Notes: generated by a model from the letters alone, not told the origin. Positions 36,150 through 47,215 are shown, counted from the stretch's first letter. The stretch: DNA of 64,000 nucleotides from Streptomyces pactum (GCF_002005225.1 NZ_CP019724.1:4667501-4731500); one strand, 5' to 3'. Translations and numbers: made by a program.

Positions 36150-37907
36150 TCAGAAGGGCTCGGCGGCCTGGAGGAGACCCCGCGGAAGGTAGGGGGATTC
36201 GACGCGGATGTCCCAGCCTCGGCGGCGAGCGTGGCAGGCCAGTGCGAGGATGTCGAGGTTGACGGAAGCATCCGGATCGTCGGCACGGTCGGCGACCTGA
36301 TAGTAGGCGCGGTGGGTTTCGAGCGCGTCGGCCAGGGCCAGGTTGAAGCTCTCCTCGTCTCCTTCCACGAGCTGCGACAGCAGTACGGCCGGCGGCATGG
36401 CGAAGCCCCAGTCCCTGGCCTGCTCGGCCTGCTGCAGGGCCCGTCGCGCGGCCGGCTCGGGATCGGTGCCCTTCAGATAGGCGTGGAGGGCTTCGCCGTA
36501 CGCGGCGAAGGCGGAGCTGTCCGGGCAGGCGAAGGCAGGACCGGTGAGGACCAGCGGGGCGAGGTCCTCGCGTGCGCCGGTGACGAGGGCGAGGGCGGTG
36601 GCCTTCTGCCAGTCGCCGGCGCCGGCTTCCTCGTCCCGCTCGGCCGGGTAGCGCAGCGTGCGGCCGTCGATGGTCACCTCGACCTCGGTGCCCGGCTCGG
36701 CCAGTGCGACGCGGAACAGGGCGGCTCCCGCCTGCGAGGCCAGCCGGAGGTTCGCGAGCTGGGCGTCCGTGTCACCGTCACAGGCCCCCGCGCGCCACTT
36801 GAAGAGCCGCTCCTGATCGCCCATGACGTCGGCGAGCCGCCGGACGGCGAGGGATCCTCCGTCGTCGGGGGTGATCGCCTCCCGAGCGTGTTCCTCGTAC
36901 CTGGCCTCGATCCGGGGGCTCACCGTCCAGTCGAAGGCCGGCCGCTCCACCACCAGCGGGCCTGCGGCGAGAGCGGCCACCGCGTCCGGCCGCCGGTCCC
37001 GGCCGAACCCCGCGACCCGCGGGCCCTGGGATTCGAAGCCGGTGATCAGCGCGTGCGGGAGGTAGCCGGTTCGGACGGCGGGCGACCAGCCCAGGGACCG
37101 GTACGCGAGCGCGGCGAGGGCCATGGGGACAAGCGGGAGCAGGGTGCTCGGGGAGGCCGCGGGGCCGTGCAGGGCCGTGTGCCTGACCAGGAGGTCGGCC
37201 AGCGCGGCATCGAAGGCGTCCCGGTCCTCGGCGGCCAGCGCGCGCAGCGTTCGCAGCGCTACGCCGTCCGGCCGGTCCAGGAGAGACTCGCCCGTCTCCA
37301 CGGCGCGGGTACGGATGCGGTCCAGAGCCGCGTCGACGGCGGCGAGCTTGGCCTGCGCGCTGGGCGGGTACTCCCCTTCGTCGCCGGTGTCGTCCAGGAC
37401 GACGGCCGTCAGTCCCGTGGCGAGTTCGGCGACGGGCGTGCCCGGCGCCTGCGCGGCGAACTTCTCCCGGGCGAAGTAGAACGCCTCGCCGTGCCGCTTG
37501 GCCTTGTCCCTGAGGACCGACAGGCAGAGCGCGTCGATCCACTCCCCGGGTGTGACGCTCTCGCCGGGAGCGTCCTCACCCGGATCGTAACTCATGCCGA
37601 AGTTCACGTACTCCAGGAAGACCTGGAAGCCGCAGTGCGGGTGGTAAGCGGCGTAGGCGACGGCCCCGACCGCGGCCTCGGAGGCGTCCTTGAGGGCGGC
37701 CTTGGCCTCCGGGGTGTCGAGGTCGGGTGTCTCGACGGAGAGGGCGCCCAGGTAGTCGAGGAACTCGTCGGCGATCGACCGCCATTCCCGGGTGGCCATC
37801 CGGCCGGCCCTCGACATGGACCGGACCAGGCCCCCGATGCGGTTCGTGAAGTCCTCGCGTGCCGCCGACACGGCTGCCCCGCCCACCTGGTGACGCTCTA
37901 TTCGCAC
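36150..37907 (-). CDS. Imm49-family immunity-like protein
   Basis: A 585-aa soluble protein resembling the Imm49 family of polymorphic-toxin immunity proteins, on the strength of the N-terminal pattern ERHQVGGAAVSAAREDFTNR, LSVETPDLDTPEAKAALKDA and AAYHPHCGFQVFLEYVNFGM. The protein is mostly helical, with a C-terminal part ending in WDIRVESPYLPRGLLQ. GTG start with AAGGAG 8 nt upstream. No toxin, LXG, RHS or type VI/VII gene is adjacent, so if it is an immunity protein it is an orphan, or it serves another role. Family assignment is from memory of related Streptomyces proteins. Confidence 0.65.
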   Translation of the reverse strand: MRIERHQVGGAAVSAAREDFTNRIGGLVRSMSRAGRMATREWRSIADEFLDYLGALSVETPDLDTPEAKAALKDASEAAVGAVAYAAYHPHCGFQVFLEYVNFGMSYDPGEDAPGESVTPGEWIDALCLSVLRDKAKRHGEAFYFAREKFAAQAPGTPVAELATGLTAVVLDDTGDEGEYPPSAQAKLAAVDAALDRIRTRAVETGESLLDRPDGVALRTLRALAAEDRDAFDAALADLLVRHTALHGPAASPSTLLPLVPMALAALAYRSLGWSPAVRTGYLPHALITGFESQGPRVAGFGRDRRPDAVAALAAGPLVVERPAFDWTVSPRIEARYEEHAREAITPDDGGSLAVRRLADVMGDQERLFKWRAGACDGDTDAQLANLRLASQAGAALFRVALAEPGTEVEVTIDGRTLRYPAERDEEAGAGDWQKATALALVTGAREDLAPLVLTGPAFACPDSSAFAAYGEALHAYLKGTDPEPAARRALQQAEQARDWGFAMPPAVLLSQLVEGDEESFNLALADALETHRAYYQVADRADDPDASVNLDILALACHARRRGWDIRVESPYLPRGLLQAAEPF

Positions 37908-38076
37908 TGCCCCGCTCCTTGATCGGCTTCACGTGGAAGCCTAAGCGCGGGATCTGACAAACCGGTTGCCGCGGGGTACGGAGCTCTGGCCTGTGGAGGT
38001 CCGGATCGGGTCCTCGTCCCGGTGATCCGGGTCAGGAGCCCGGAGTGAGACGGCCGGAACGGACGGGAGGATCTTC

Positions 38077-38129
38077 ACCCACCGGGCTTCCTCACCGTCG
38101 ACGACCCACCGGGCTTCCTCACCGTCGAC
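38077..38129. repeat. Two-copy direct repeat downstream of the histidine kinase gene
   Basis: acccaccgggcttcctcacc and the following gtcgac occur at 38077 and again at 38104 (27-bp period, 26 bp identical). It lies just past the stop of the kinase gene in a 245-bp spacer; no function visible. Confidence 0.85.
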
Positions 38130-38152
38130 ATCGACGCTCCCGGCATGCTCGG

Positions 38153-39597
38153 CTACCGCTGACCCCCGCCGGTCGCGGTCGTCTCCGGCGGCGGCACCGG
38201 CGCCCCCGGCAGCCGTACGGTCGCCACCGTCCCGCCGCCACCGTCCTCGGCCGGAGTCAGGCTCACGACGCCGCCCGCCTGCTGCACCGTCCGCGCCACG
38301 ATCGACAGGCCGAGGCCCGAACCGGGCAGCGCGCGTGCGCTCGGGGAGCGCCAGAAGCGGTCGAAGACGTGGGGGAGTTCCTCGGCGGGGATGCCGGGGC
38401 CGTGGTCGCGGACGGTGAGGACGCCGTCGGCGAGGCGTACGTCGACGGTGCCGGACTCCGGGCTGAACTTCACCGCGTTGTCCAGGATGTTGACGACCGC
38501 GCGTTCCAGGGCGGCCGGTTCCGCCCGTACGTACCAGGGTTCGACGTCCGCCGTGATGGTCAGCTCCGGGCCGCGCAGGCGGGCGCGGCGCAGGGCGGAC
38601 TGGACGACTTCGTGCCAGGCGAGGATCCGGGTGCGGCCCTCGTGCTGGCCGGTGTCGGGGCGGGAGAGTTCCTGGAGGTCGCCGATCAGGGCGGCCAGTT
38701 CCGTCATCTGGGCCTTCACCGAGGCGAGGAGCGCCTTGCGGTCGGCCTCCGGGATCGGGCGGCCGGTCTCCTCGCTGCGGGTGAGGAGTTCGATGTTGGT
38801 GCGCAGGGAGGTGAGGGGGGTGCGCAGTTCGTGGCCGGCGTCGGCGATGAGCTGCTGTTGCAGGTCGCGGGAGCTGGCCAGGGACGAGGTCATGCTGTTG
38901 AAGGAGCGGGAGAGGCGGGCGATCTCGTCCTCGCTGTCGTCCTCGACGGGGATGCGGATGGCCAGGTCCTCGGTGCGGGCCACGTGCTCGACGGCCCGGG
39001 TGAGTTCGTCGACGGGGCGCAGGCCGGTCCGGGCCACCCAGAGACCGGCGGCACCGGCGCCGACGACGCCCGCGCCCGCGACGAAGACGAGCACCAGCGC
39101 GAGGTCGCTGAGGCTCCTGTTCACCTCGTTCAGTGGTCGTGCGGCGGAGGCGGCCACGCCCAGCTCGGGCAGCACGCTGTAGGTGTAGACGCGGTACTGG
39201 GCGCCGTCGGCCCCCTTGGCATCGTGCAGCGCGTCGGTGGCCCTGCCCTCGGCCACGGCGTGGTCGGCGTCGGTGAGGGGGACCTCCTCCGTGCCGATGA
39301 TCAGGCAGCTTCCGCCCGTGCCGTCGACGAGCTGTACGGACGAGCCGAGGGGGTTCTTCTCGTGCGTGACGGGGTCGTGGGCGCACTGGCCGCTGCGCAG
39401 GTTGACGTACTGGCTCACCTGGTCCTTGCTCATGCGGTTCGCCTTCAGTGCCTCGTCCAGCGAGCTCACCAGCACGCTCTTCACCACGAACCAGCACGCC
39501 ACCGCCGCCGCCGTCACGGCGAACGCCACCGCCGCGGCCACCAGCAGCGCCAGGCGCGAACGCAGCGGCAGCGCCCGGACGCGGCGGAACAGCCTTC

Positions 39598-39601
<4 letters not shown>
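38153..39601 (-). CDS. Sensor histidine kinase, EnvZ/MprB-like
   Basis: A 482-aa membrane histidine kinase. Transmembrane helix 1 at residues about 16-40, an extracytoplasmic sensor of about 120 residues with two Cys (GQCAH and GGSCL), helix 2 at about 168-190, a HAMP linker ([15 protein letters not shown]), HisKA with phosphoacceptor His257 ([14 protein letters not shown]) and an HATPase domain with N (NILDNAVKF), G1 (DHGPGIP), F and G2 (GSGLGLSIV) boxes. It overlaps the response-regulator gene by 4 nt. Together with the upstream HtrA-like gene the layout resembles mycobacterial mprA-mprB-pepD, an envelope-stress system. By position SCO4155. Confidence 0.93.
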
Positions 39602-40338
<737 letters not shown>

Positions 40339-40425
40339 GGGCTCGGGTTCCTCGGATGCGGTGTCGGGTACGGCTGCGGGCGTCTTCAGCGTCGCATGTT
40401 CGCATCGCCTCGGGCGGCCGCCCGC

Positions 40426-41490
40426 TCAGCTCTCGGCGCCCGCTCGCAGGCCGGGCAGGTCGGCCTTGACCGTGTTGACCGGGATGGCGAAGCCGAGGCC
40501 GACGCTGCCCGCACTGGCGGAGGACTCGGCCGACGAGTACATCGCGGAGTTGATGCCGATGATGTTGCCGTTCATGTCGATCAGCGCGCCGCCGGAGTTG
40601 CCCGGGTTGAGGGACGCGTCGGTCTGGATCGCCTTGTACGTCGTCGTGGAGGAGCCGGTGTCGCCGTTGAACTCCTGCCCGCCGAACTCGAACGGCCAGT
40701 CGCCGCCCTGCCGCTGCTGCTGTTGCTGCTGGCCCTCGTCGGTCGAGACGGTCACGTCACGGTCGAGGGCCGAGACGATGCCGCTGGTCACGGTGCCGGT
40801 CAGGCCCTCGGGGGAGCCGATCGCCACGACCTGCTGGCCGACCTTCAGGCCGTCGGAGTCGCCGAGGGTGGCGGCCTTCAGGCCGGACGCGTTCTCCAGC
40901 TTGATCAGCGCCAGGTCCTTGCTGCTGTCGGTGCCGACGACCTGGGCGGTGTACTGCTTGCCGTCGCTGGTCGTGACCTTGACGGAGGTGGCGCCGGAGA
41001 CGACGTGGTTGTTGGTGATGATCTCGCCGTCACTGGTGATGATCACGCCGGAACCGGTGGCGGAACCGGCGTTCGAGGTGGCGCTGATCTCGACGATGCT
41101 CGGGCTGACCGACTGGGCCACCCCGGCGACCGTGCCCTTCTGGCCGGTGGGCACCACGCTGGTGCTGGTGGTGCTGGAGGCGACGGTGTCGCTGCCGGTC
41201 AGCTCCTGGATGCCGTACGCGGTGCCGCCGCCGACGGCCGCCGCGACGATCGCCACGGCCGCGAGCAGAGCGCCGGGGCCACGCCGGGCCGCACGCTTCT
41301 TGCGCGGCTGCTCGGGCTGTCCGTCCGGGAAGGGTCCCGCGGGCGGCTGTGCCGGCGGGGGCGGCCACTCGGGGTTGACGGGAGAGGAGGCGTGCTGCTG
41401 GGCGCCCTGGTACGGATTCCGGTGCGAAGTCTCGTACGGGTTCTCTTGCGCGTGCTCGTACTCGCCGTTGCGGCGGAGGCTCTCGGTCAT
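40426..41490 (-). CDS. HtrA/DegP-like membrane-anchored serine protease without PDZ domain
   Basis: A 354-aa trypsin-like protease. A Pro/Gln-rich cytoplasmic region of about 65 residues precedes one transmembrane helix (LLAAVAIVAAAVGGGTAYG) and an extracytoplasmic protease domain with the catalytic triad His162 (TNNHVVSG), Asp192 (SKDLALIKL) and Ser299 (NPGNSGGAL). A Q-rich insert (EGQQQQQQRQGG) lies in one loop. The protein ends 30 residues after the last protease strand (GLGFAIPVNTVKADLPG), so the PDZ domain usual for HtrA/PepD is absent. ATG 41490 is preferred over ATG 41496 because GGAAG is then 9 nt away. By position SCO4157. Confidence 0.9.
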   Translation of the reverse strand: MTESLRRNGEYEHAQENPYETSHRNPYQGAQQHASSPVNPEWPPPPAQPPAGPFPDGQPEQPRKKRAARRGPGALLAAVAIVAAAVGGGTAYGIQELTGSDTVASSTTSTSVVPTGQKGTVAGVAQSVSPSIVEISATSNAGSATGSGVIITSDGEIITNNHVVSGATSVKVTTSDGKQYTAQVVGTDSSKDLALIKLENASGLKAATLGDSDGLKVGQQVVAIGSPEGLTGTVTSGIVSALDRDVTVSTDEGQQQQQQRQGGDWPFEFGGQEFNGDTGSSTTTYKAIQTDASLNPGNSGGALIDMNGNIIGINSAMYSSAESSASAGSVGLGFAIPVNTVKADLPGLRAGAES

Positions 41491-41606
41491 GTTCATGAGC
41501 TTCCCGCCCGCGTATGAGAGCGGCCTGAGTGCTGTCTGAGAAGCCCGGCAGAACCTCGTATGCCCGATATAAAGAGGTGGCCGATGCGAAGAGGGGGCTG
41601 GGGGCG

Positions 41607-42629
41607 CTACTCGCAGCCGCAGGACTGCCGGACCACCAGGCGCGACGGGAAGACCTTCAGCCGCTCCCGCCGTGAGCCCGCCACCCGCAGACCGTCGTCC
41701 AGGACCAGGTCCACGGCCTCCCGGGCCATCGCCGACCGGTCGGAGGCGACCGTCGTCAGCGGCGGGTCCGCCAGGTCGGCCTCCTTGATGTCGTCGAAGC
41801 CGGCCACCGCCAGCTCGCCGGGCACGTCGATGCGCAGCTCGCGGGCCGCGCGCAGCAGGCCGATCGCCTGGTCGTCGGTGGAGCAGAAGATCGCGGGCGG
41901 GCGCTGCGGGCCGGAGAGGAGCTCCAGCCCCACGCGGTAGGCGTCGTAGCGGTTGTAGGGCGCCTCGAAGAGCCGGCCCTCGGTGGAGATCCCGGCCTCC
42001 TTCATCGCGCGCTTCCAGCCCTCGACGTGGTCGGAGACCGGGTCGCCGACGGACGGGGTCTCGGCGGTGCCGCCCATACAGGCGACGTACTCGTACCCGT
42101 GTTCCAGCAGATGGCGTACGGCGAGCTGGGCGCCTCCCAGGTCGTCGGTGACGACGGCGACGTCGTCGATGGCCTCGGGGCGCTCGTGCAGCAGGACGAC
42201 CCGTGCGTCCCAGGCCTCGATCTCGGCGGCGGCCATGTCGTTCAGGGCGTGGCTGACCAGGATCAGGCCGGAGACGCGCATGCCGAGGAAGGCGCGCAGG
42301 TAGTGGACCTCGCGCTCGCCGACGTAGTCGGAGTTGCCGACGAGGACCATCTTTCCGCGCTCGGAGGCGGCCCACTCGACCGCGTGCGCCATCTCCGCGA
42401 AGAAGGGCTGGCGCGCGTCCGGCACGATCAGGCCTATGAGGTCCGTGCGCCGCGACGCCATCGCCTGGGCGACCCGGTCCGGCCGGTACCCCAGTTCCTT
42501 GATCGCGGCGAGTACACGCTCGCGCGTGGCCGGGGCGACCGGCCGGGGTCCGTTGTTGATGACATAGCTGACGACGGCGGTGGAAGTCCCCGCCAGCCGC
42601 GCCACATCATCCCGAGTCACCTTGGCCAC
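41607..42629 (-). CDS. LacI-family transcriptional regulator
   Basis: A 340-aa repressor. The N-terminal helix-turn-helix [20 protein letters not shown] and hinge ([16 protein letters not shown]) are typical; the rest is a periplasmic-binding-protein-like sugar domain ([20 protein letters not shown] to [21 protein letters not shown]). The C-terminus RQSCGC has an unusual Cys pair. It lies 42 nt after glnR in the same direction. The effector and targets are unknown; no sugar genes are next to it. By position SCO4158. Confidence 0.93.
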   Translation of the reverse strand: MAKVTRDDVARLAGTSTAVVSYVINNGPRPVAPATRERVLAAIKELGYRPDRVAQAMASRRTDLIGLIVPDARQPFFAEMAHAVEWAASERGKMVLVGNSDYVGEREVHYLRAFLGMRVSGLILVSHALNDMAAAEIEAWDARVVLLHERPEAIDDVAVVTDDLGGAQLAVRHLLEHGYEYVACMGGTAETPSVGDPVSDHVEGWKRAMKEAGISTEGRLFEAPYNRYDAYRVGLELLSGPQRPPAIFCSTDDQAIGLLRAARELRIDVPGELAVAGFDDIKEADLADPPLTTVASDRSAMAREAVDLVLDDGLRVAGSRRERLKVFPSRLVVRQSCGCE

Positions 42630-42671
42630 GCGCGGAGTCTACGCGGATGGATCCGCCCTGGGCAGGGCGTA

Positions 42672-43466
42672 TCACACCTTGGTTGACCTTCCTCCCACGG
42701 CCGTGTCCGCCCGTGCCTCCGGTCGTGCCTCCGGTCGGGCCTTGCCAGCGGCCTTCGCCTTGGCGTCCTCGGTCCCGCGCTCACCCTTCTCGGGCTTCTC
42801 CGGCGTGACGAAGCGGTAGCCGACGTTGCGGACGGTGCCGATCAGCGACTCGTGTTCGGGGCCGAGCTTGGCGCGCAGCCGCCGCACGTGCACGTCGACC
42901 GTGCGGGTGCCGCCGAAGTAGTCGTAGCCCCAGACCTCCTGGAGCAACTGGGCGCGGGTGAAGACCCGGCCCGGGTGCTGGGCGAGGTACTTCAGCAGCT
43001 CGAACTCCTTGAAGGTCAGGTCCAGGACCCGGCCCTTGAGCTTGGCGGAGTACGTCGCCTCGTCCACCGACAGGTCGCCGTTGCGGATCTCCATGGGGGA
43101 GTCGTCGCCGACGATCGACTGGCGGCCCATGGCCAGCCGCAGCCGGGCCTCGACCTCCGCCGGACCGGCGGTGTCCAGCAGTACGTCGTCGATGCCCCAG
43201 TCGGCGGTGACGGCGGCCAGGCCGCCCTCGGTGACGACGAGGACGAGCGGACAGCTCAGTCCGGTGGACCGCAGGAGCTGGCACAGGCTGCGGACCTGCG
43301 GGAGGTCACGGCGCCCGTCGACGAGGATGACGTCGGCGCCGGGGGTGTCGACGAGGGCGGGGCCCTCCGCCGGCGCGACACGGACGTTGTGCAGCAGCAG
43401 GCCGAGGGCGGGGAGCACCTCCGTCGACGGCTGGAGGGCATTGGTCAGGAGCAGCAGAGAACTCAT
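42672..43466 (-). CDS. glnR: Nitrogen-metabolism master regulator GlnR
   Basis: A 264-aa OmpR-type regulator that in Streptomyces activates glnA, amtB, glnII and represses ureA/gdhA under nitrogen limitation. The receiver domain keeps one Asp (Asp50, ILVDGRRDL) but lacks the acidic pair and Lys of classical receivers, as is known for the orphan, kinase-less GlnR. The winged helix reads [20 protein letters not shown] and [14 protein letters not shown]. The C-terminus is a charged Lys/Glu/Ala/Arg tail ([13 protein letters not shown]), where GlnR is reported to be post-translationally modified. By position SCO4159. Confidence 0.95.
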   Translation of the reverse strand: MSSLLLLTNALQPSTEVLPALGLLLHNVRVAPAEGPALVDTPGADVILVDGRRDLPQVRSLCQLLRSTGLSCPLVLVVTEGGLAAVTADWGIDDVLLDTAGPAEVEARLRLAMGRQSIVGDDSPMEIRNGDLSVDEATYSAKLKGRVLDLTFKEFELLKYLAQHPGRVFTRAQLLQEVWGYDYFGGTRTVDVHVRRLRAKLGPEHESLIGTVRNVGYRFVTPEKPEKGERGTEDAKAKAAGKARPEARPEARADTAVGGRSTKV

Positions 43467-43723
43467 CGCGCCCCACCTGCCTGGGTCGTCCTACGGTCGT
43501 GCACGGATCGCTCGCCCATAACGTCTGGTTCCTCCTCGGTCCCTGCGAGGACGTTTACGGCACTGCTTCGTACAGGTGCGGATCCCGTGCCCGTGGGGCC
43601 CGCTGCGAGTCCGGGAGGTGAATGCCCGGCGACCGCTCGGCCACCGCGCAGCGACGCTCCCGAAAGCACAAAAGGACCCGGGGGCTACGTTGCCCGAGTC
43701 CTCTGCCCAGCAGAATAGCCGAC

Positions 43724-44608
43724 ATGAGCAACCGACCGGCAGGTCATGTGGCGCGTTCCACCATTCGTCCACATCCCGAGACGCCCCGGGGGGCGCCGCG
43801 CCGCACCCCTTCACGCACCTTCCTCCGCACGTCCGACGGGGTGCGGATCGACGCCGTGTACGAGCCGGGCGTGAGCGGTCGCGACGCCTGTGACCTGGTG
43901 TTCGTCGTCGCGCACGGCTTCACGGGGGACGCCGACCGGCCGCACGTACGGCGGATCGCGGCGGCGTTCGCGCGCTACGGCGCCGTGGTCACGTTCTCCT
44001 TCCGGGGCCACGGCGCGTCCGGGGGACGGTCCACCGTCGGCGACCGCGAGGTCCTCGACCTGGCGGCGGCGGTCGCCTGGGCGCGCGGCTTCGGCCACAC
44101 GCGCGTGGTGACCGTCGGTTTCTCCATGGGCGGGTCGGTGGTGCTGCGTCATGCCGCGCTGTACGGCGAGGCCGAGGCCGAGGGCGGAGGCGAAGGTGAA
44201 GGTGACGACGCAGGCGCCCGCGCGGACGCCGTCGTGTCGGTGAGTTCACCCGCCCGCTGGTACTACCGGGGCACGGCACCCATGCGCCGGCTGCACTGGC
44301 TGGTGATGCGGCCCGCGGGCCGCGTGGTCGGCCGTTACGGACTGCGGACCCGTATCCATCACCGGGACTGGGACCCGGTGCCGCTGTCCCCGGTGGAGGC
44401 GGCGGGGCGGATCGCGCCGACGCCGCTCCTCGTCGTGCACGGCGACCGGGACGGCTACTTTCCCCTCGACCACCCCCGGATGCTGGCCGAGGCGGCCGGT
44501 GACCACGGCGAACTGTGGCTGGAGCCCGGCATGGGCCACGCCGAGCACGCGTCGGACGAGGACCTGCTGCGCCGGATCGGCGACTGGGCGGTGTCCCGGG
44601 CGGGCTAG
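43724..44608 (+). CDS. Alpha/beta-hydrolase
   Basis: A 294-aa alpha/beta-hydrolase of unknown substrate. The nucleophile elbow GFSMGG holds the catalytic Ser; oxyanion region AHGFTGDADRPH; acid residue in VVHGDRDGYFP; catalytic His in GMGHAEHAS. An Arg/Pro-rich N-terminus of about 30 residues is not part of the fold. A low-complexity acidic insertion (EAEAEGGGEGEGDDAG) follows the nucleophile helix. ATG at 43724 is chosen as the first start near the fold. Divergent from glnR across 257 bp. By position SCO4160. Confidence 0.88.
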   Translation: MSNRPAGHVARSTIRPHPETPRGAPRRTPSRTFLRTSDGVRIDAVYEPGVSGRDACDLVFVVAHGFTGDADRPHVRRIAAAFARYGAVVTFSFRGHGASGGRSTVGDREVLDLAAAVAWARGFGHTRVVTVGFSMGGSVVLRHAALYGEAEAEGGGEGEGDDAGARADAVVSVSSPARWYYRGTAPMRRLHWLVMRPAGRVVGRYGLRTRIHHRDWDPVPLSPVEAAGRIAPTPLLVVHGDRDGYFPLDHPRMLAEAAGDHGELWLEPGMGHAEHASDEDLLRRIGDWAVSRAG

Positions 44609-44669
44609 CCTGAGGTGTTCAACGCCGGTCGACACGGACGCCGATCGGCACCGGCGACGAAGGATCCAG

Positions 44670-44924
44670 ATGGCAAAGGTCACGGTGCGCTACTGGGCCG
44701 CCGCGAAGGCCGCGGCAGGGGTGGCCGAGGAGCCGTACGAGGCGGCCACGCTCGCCGACGCGCTCGGGGCGGTGCGCGAGCGGCACCCCGGCGAACTCAC
44801 GCGCGTGCTGCTGCGCTGCTCGTTCCTCGTCGACGGCGACCCCGTGGGCACGCGCGGGCATGAGACGGTACGGCTGGCCGACGGCGGCACGGTCGAGGTG
44901 CTCCCGCCGTTCGCAGGAGGGTGA
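44670..44924 (+). CDS. MoaD/ThiS-family sulfur-carrier protein
   Basis: An 84-aa ubiquitin-like protein whose C-terminal Gly-Gly (PPFAGG) is thiocarboxylated and donates sulfur, in molybdopterin, thiamine or related synthesis. The beta-grasp pattern VTVRYWAAAKAAAGVAEEPY is that of MoaD. aagga lies 4 nt before the ATG. It follows the hydrolase by 61 bp and its stop is 2 nt before the next gene. No MoaE or thiG neighbour, so the acceptor is unknown. Confidence 0.88.
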   Translation: MAKVTVRYWAAAKAAAGVAEEPYEAATLADALGAVRERHPGELTRVLLRCSFLVDGDPVGTRGHETVRLADGGTVEVLPPFAGG

Positions 44925-44926
44925 GC

Positions 44927-46282
44927 ATGACCAACCAGCCGCATCAGCCGAATCAGCCGAATCAGCCGCATCAGCAGTACGGGCAGTACGGGCAGTACGG
45001 GCAGAAGCAGCCGTACGAGGGATACGGATACGACGGATACGAGGGGCACGCGCAGCCCGGGGCGCACGACGCCCAGGCGTGGCCGACGCATCAGGAGCCC
45101 CAAGGGCAGCAGCCGTACCAGGGCCGGCAGGCCCACCAGGCCGGGCAGGGCTACGAGGACCCGGACGCCGCCCAGTACACGCAGCAGTGGCAGGGGCAGA
45201 CCTGGGAGACCAGCGTGCAGCCGCCGGTCTCCGCGGAGGAGACGGCGTATCTGCCGCCGCAGCCGCCGCAGGGTCATCAGGAGCCGGCCAGTACGCCGTA
45301 CGGGGCGAACGGGGGCTACGCGGCGCAGCCGCAGCCGTACCAGCAGCCGTACCAGCAGCCGCAGCCGCAGCCGCAGGCCTATGCTCCCCAGCCCGAGCCG
45401 TACCAGCCCCCGGTGCCCGCCGCGCCTGCGCCCGGTCCCGGTCCCGGCCTCGCGCCCGTGTCCTCGCCCGCCGCCCCCGAGTCCTCCGACGGGCCCGGCT
45501 ACGGCCCGGCGACCCTCGCCGGGAACACGCGGGTCACCGACGCGCAGCGCGCCCGCGCGGAGGGGCGCTCGCCGATCATCGACCCGGGGATGCAGCCGGC
45601 CGGGCTCACCGCGCTGCTCGGGCTGCTGCTGGCCGGTGGGGCGGCGCTCGGCACGTACGCCCTCCTCGTTCCGCTCGTCGCCCTCCAGGCCGTCACCGCT
45701 GCGGGCTGGTTCCGCCTGAACGGCATGTGGCCCGCCCGGCAGGGCATCGCGCTGAGCTTCGCGGGCGCGCTCGCCGCCGACGCGGCGATGCTGGTGTCGG
45801 ACCGCTCCCCGGCGGCGATCCTCGGCACGCTCGGGGTGTGGGTGCTGCTCTCCCTCGTACTGCAACTGCGCTCGCACGCCGACCCCGACGAGCGGATGTA
45901 CGGCCTGATGGGGACCGTCGCCGCGGCGGCCCTGGCCGTGGTGGCCGGCGGGTACCTCGCGGCCGACGCGGACGCGGTGACGGTCGGCGCGATCGCGGTG
46001 GGCGTCGCCGTGGTGACCCGCGCCCTGCCGCTGCCGACGCCGGCGTCCGTGGTCGTCGCGCTGCTCGCGGCGGCCGGCGCGGGAATCGCGGTCGGCTCGA
46101 TGACGGACCTGGGGACGTCGGGGGCGCTGCTCGGCGCGGGCACGGCGGTGTGTGCGCTGATCGGCCACCGGGTGGCCGCGTACGACTACCCCTCCCGGTT
46201 CGTCCACTTCACGGCGGGCGTGGCCCTGCCCCTCGCGGCGGCGGCACCGGCGGTGTACGTGCTCGGCAGGGCCCTCGCCTGA
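44927..46282 (+). CDS. Membrane protein with Gln/Pro/Tyr-rich N-terminal region
   Basis: A 451-aa protein. The first 185 residues are low complexity (NQPNQPHQQYGQYGQYGQ and QPYQQPYQQPQPQPQ), followed by a short charged stretch (RAEGRSPIIDPGMQP) and eight to ten transmembrane helices (residues about 200-450). GGAGG is 6 nt before the ATG; an in-frame GTG at 44921 overlaps the moaD-like stop. Gln/Pro/Tyr-rich cytoplasmic tails of this kind occur in several Streptomyces growth-pole and division membrane proteins, but no family is recognised, so function is left open. Confidence 0.85.
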   Translation: MTNQPHQPNQPNQPHQQYGQYGQYGQKQPYEGYGYDGYEGHAQPGAHDAQAWPTHQEPQGQQPYQGRQAHQAGQGYEDPDAAQYTQQWQGQTWETSVQPPVSAEETAYLPPQPPQGHQEPASTPYGANGGYAAQPQPYQQPYQQPQPQPQAYAPQPEPYQPPVPAAPAPGPGPGLAPVSSPAAPESSDGPGYGPATLAGNTRVTDAQRARAEGRSPIIDPGMQPAGLTALLGLLLAGGAALGTYALLVPLVALQAVTAAGWFRLNGMWPARQGIALSFAGALAADAAMLVSDRSPAAILGTLGVWVLLSLVLQLRSHADPDERMYGLMGTVAAAALAVVAGGYLAADADAVTVGAIAVGVAVVTRALPLPTPASVVVALLAAAGAGIAVGSMTDLGTSGALLGAGTAVCALIGHRVAAYDYPSRFVHFTAGVALPLAAAAPAVYVLGRALA

Positions 46283-46477
46283 TCCGCCGCCCGGGCCGGA
46301 CGCCTCCGCTCGGCGGCGACCGGCCGGGCAGGCCGTGGCCCTTTTGGCCACCGCACCCCTGTCACAGGTGATCGACAAAACCCCGGGGGCCCTTCCCGGC
46401 CGCGTTACCCTCGCGCTGGACGGCCGCCGGTCGTCGGGGACCTCCGTCGTCGAACGCCCAGGGTTGGGGAACACCGC

Positions 46478-47215
46478 ATGCGAGCACTGCGAATACTGCT
46501 GATCGTCGTCGTGATCCTGGGCGGACTCTTCGTGATCGCGGACCGCGTGGCGGTCAACTTCGCGGAGGACGAGGCGGCGGGCAAGCTGCGGAGTACGGAG
46601 AACCTGTCCTCGACACCGGACGTCTCCATCAACGGCTTCCCCTTCCTCACCCAGGTCGCCGGCGGCAAGCTGGACGACGTCGAGATCGGCATCGACGACT
46701 ACGAGGCCGCCACCGGCAACGGCGGCGAGAAAATCCGTATCGACCACCTGAGCGCGAACATGAAGGGCGTCGAGTTCGCGGGCGACTTCAGCTCCGCCAC
46801 CGCGGCCACCGCCACCGGCACCGCGACCGTCGGTTACGACGAGCTGATGAAGGCCGCCAAGTCCGAGCCCACGGACATCGCACCCGGCATCACCGCCAAG
46901 GTCGTCGGCCTCTCCGACGGCGGCAACGGCAAGATCAAGGTGTCGCTCCAGGCCACGGTGTTCGGCGTCGAGGTGCCCGAGCCGGTCGAGGTGCTGAGCT
47001 CCGTCACGGTCAAGGACAACGACGTCGAGGTCGTCGCGGACGGACTGCCGGAGATCGGCGGCAAGCAGTTCGCCGAGTCCCGGATCCGGGCCATCACCGA
47101 CTTCCAGCAGACCATCGACGAGCTGCCGGGCGGCATCGAGCTGGACAGGGTCGAGGCGGCGAAGGACGGCGTCGAGATCACGGTGAAGGGTTCGAACGTC
47201 GAGCTGGCCGGGTAG
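46478..47215 (+). CDS. DUF2993 / LmeA-like lipid-binding membrane-anchored protein
   Basis: A 245-aa protein with one N-terminal transmembrane or signal segment (LRILLIVVVILGGLFVIADR) and an extracytoplasmic domain of the DUF2993 type: NFAEDEAAGKLRSTENLSST, PDVSINGFPFLTQVAGGKLD, and repeated amphipathic strands. The mycobacterial relative LmeA binds phosphoinositides and acts in lipomannan elongation. Here a lipid-binding envelope role is inferred. Normal length for the family. Upstream 195-bp spacer. Confidence 0.87.
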   Translation: MRALRILLIVVVILGGLFVIADRVAVNFAEDEAAGKLRSTENLSSTPDVSINGFPFLTQVAGGKLDDVEIGIDDYEAATGNGGEKIRIDHLSANMKGVEFAGDFSSATAATATGTATVGYDELMKAAKSEPTDIAPGITAKVVGLSDGGNGKIKVSLQATVFGVEVPEPVEVLSSVTVKDNDVEVVADGLPEIGGKQFAESRIRAITDFQQTIDELPGGIELDRVEAAKDGVEITVKGSNVELAG

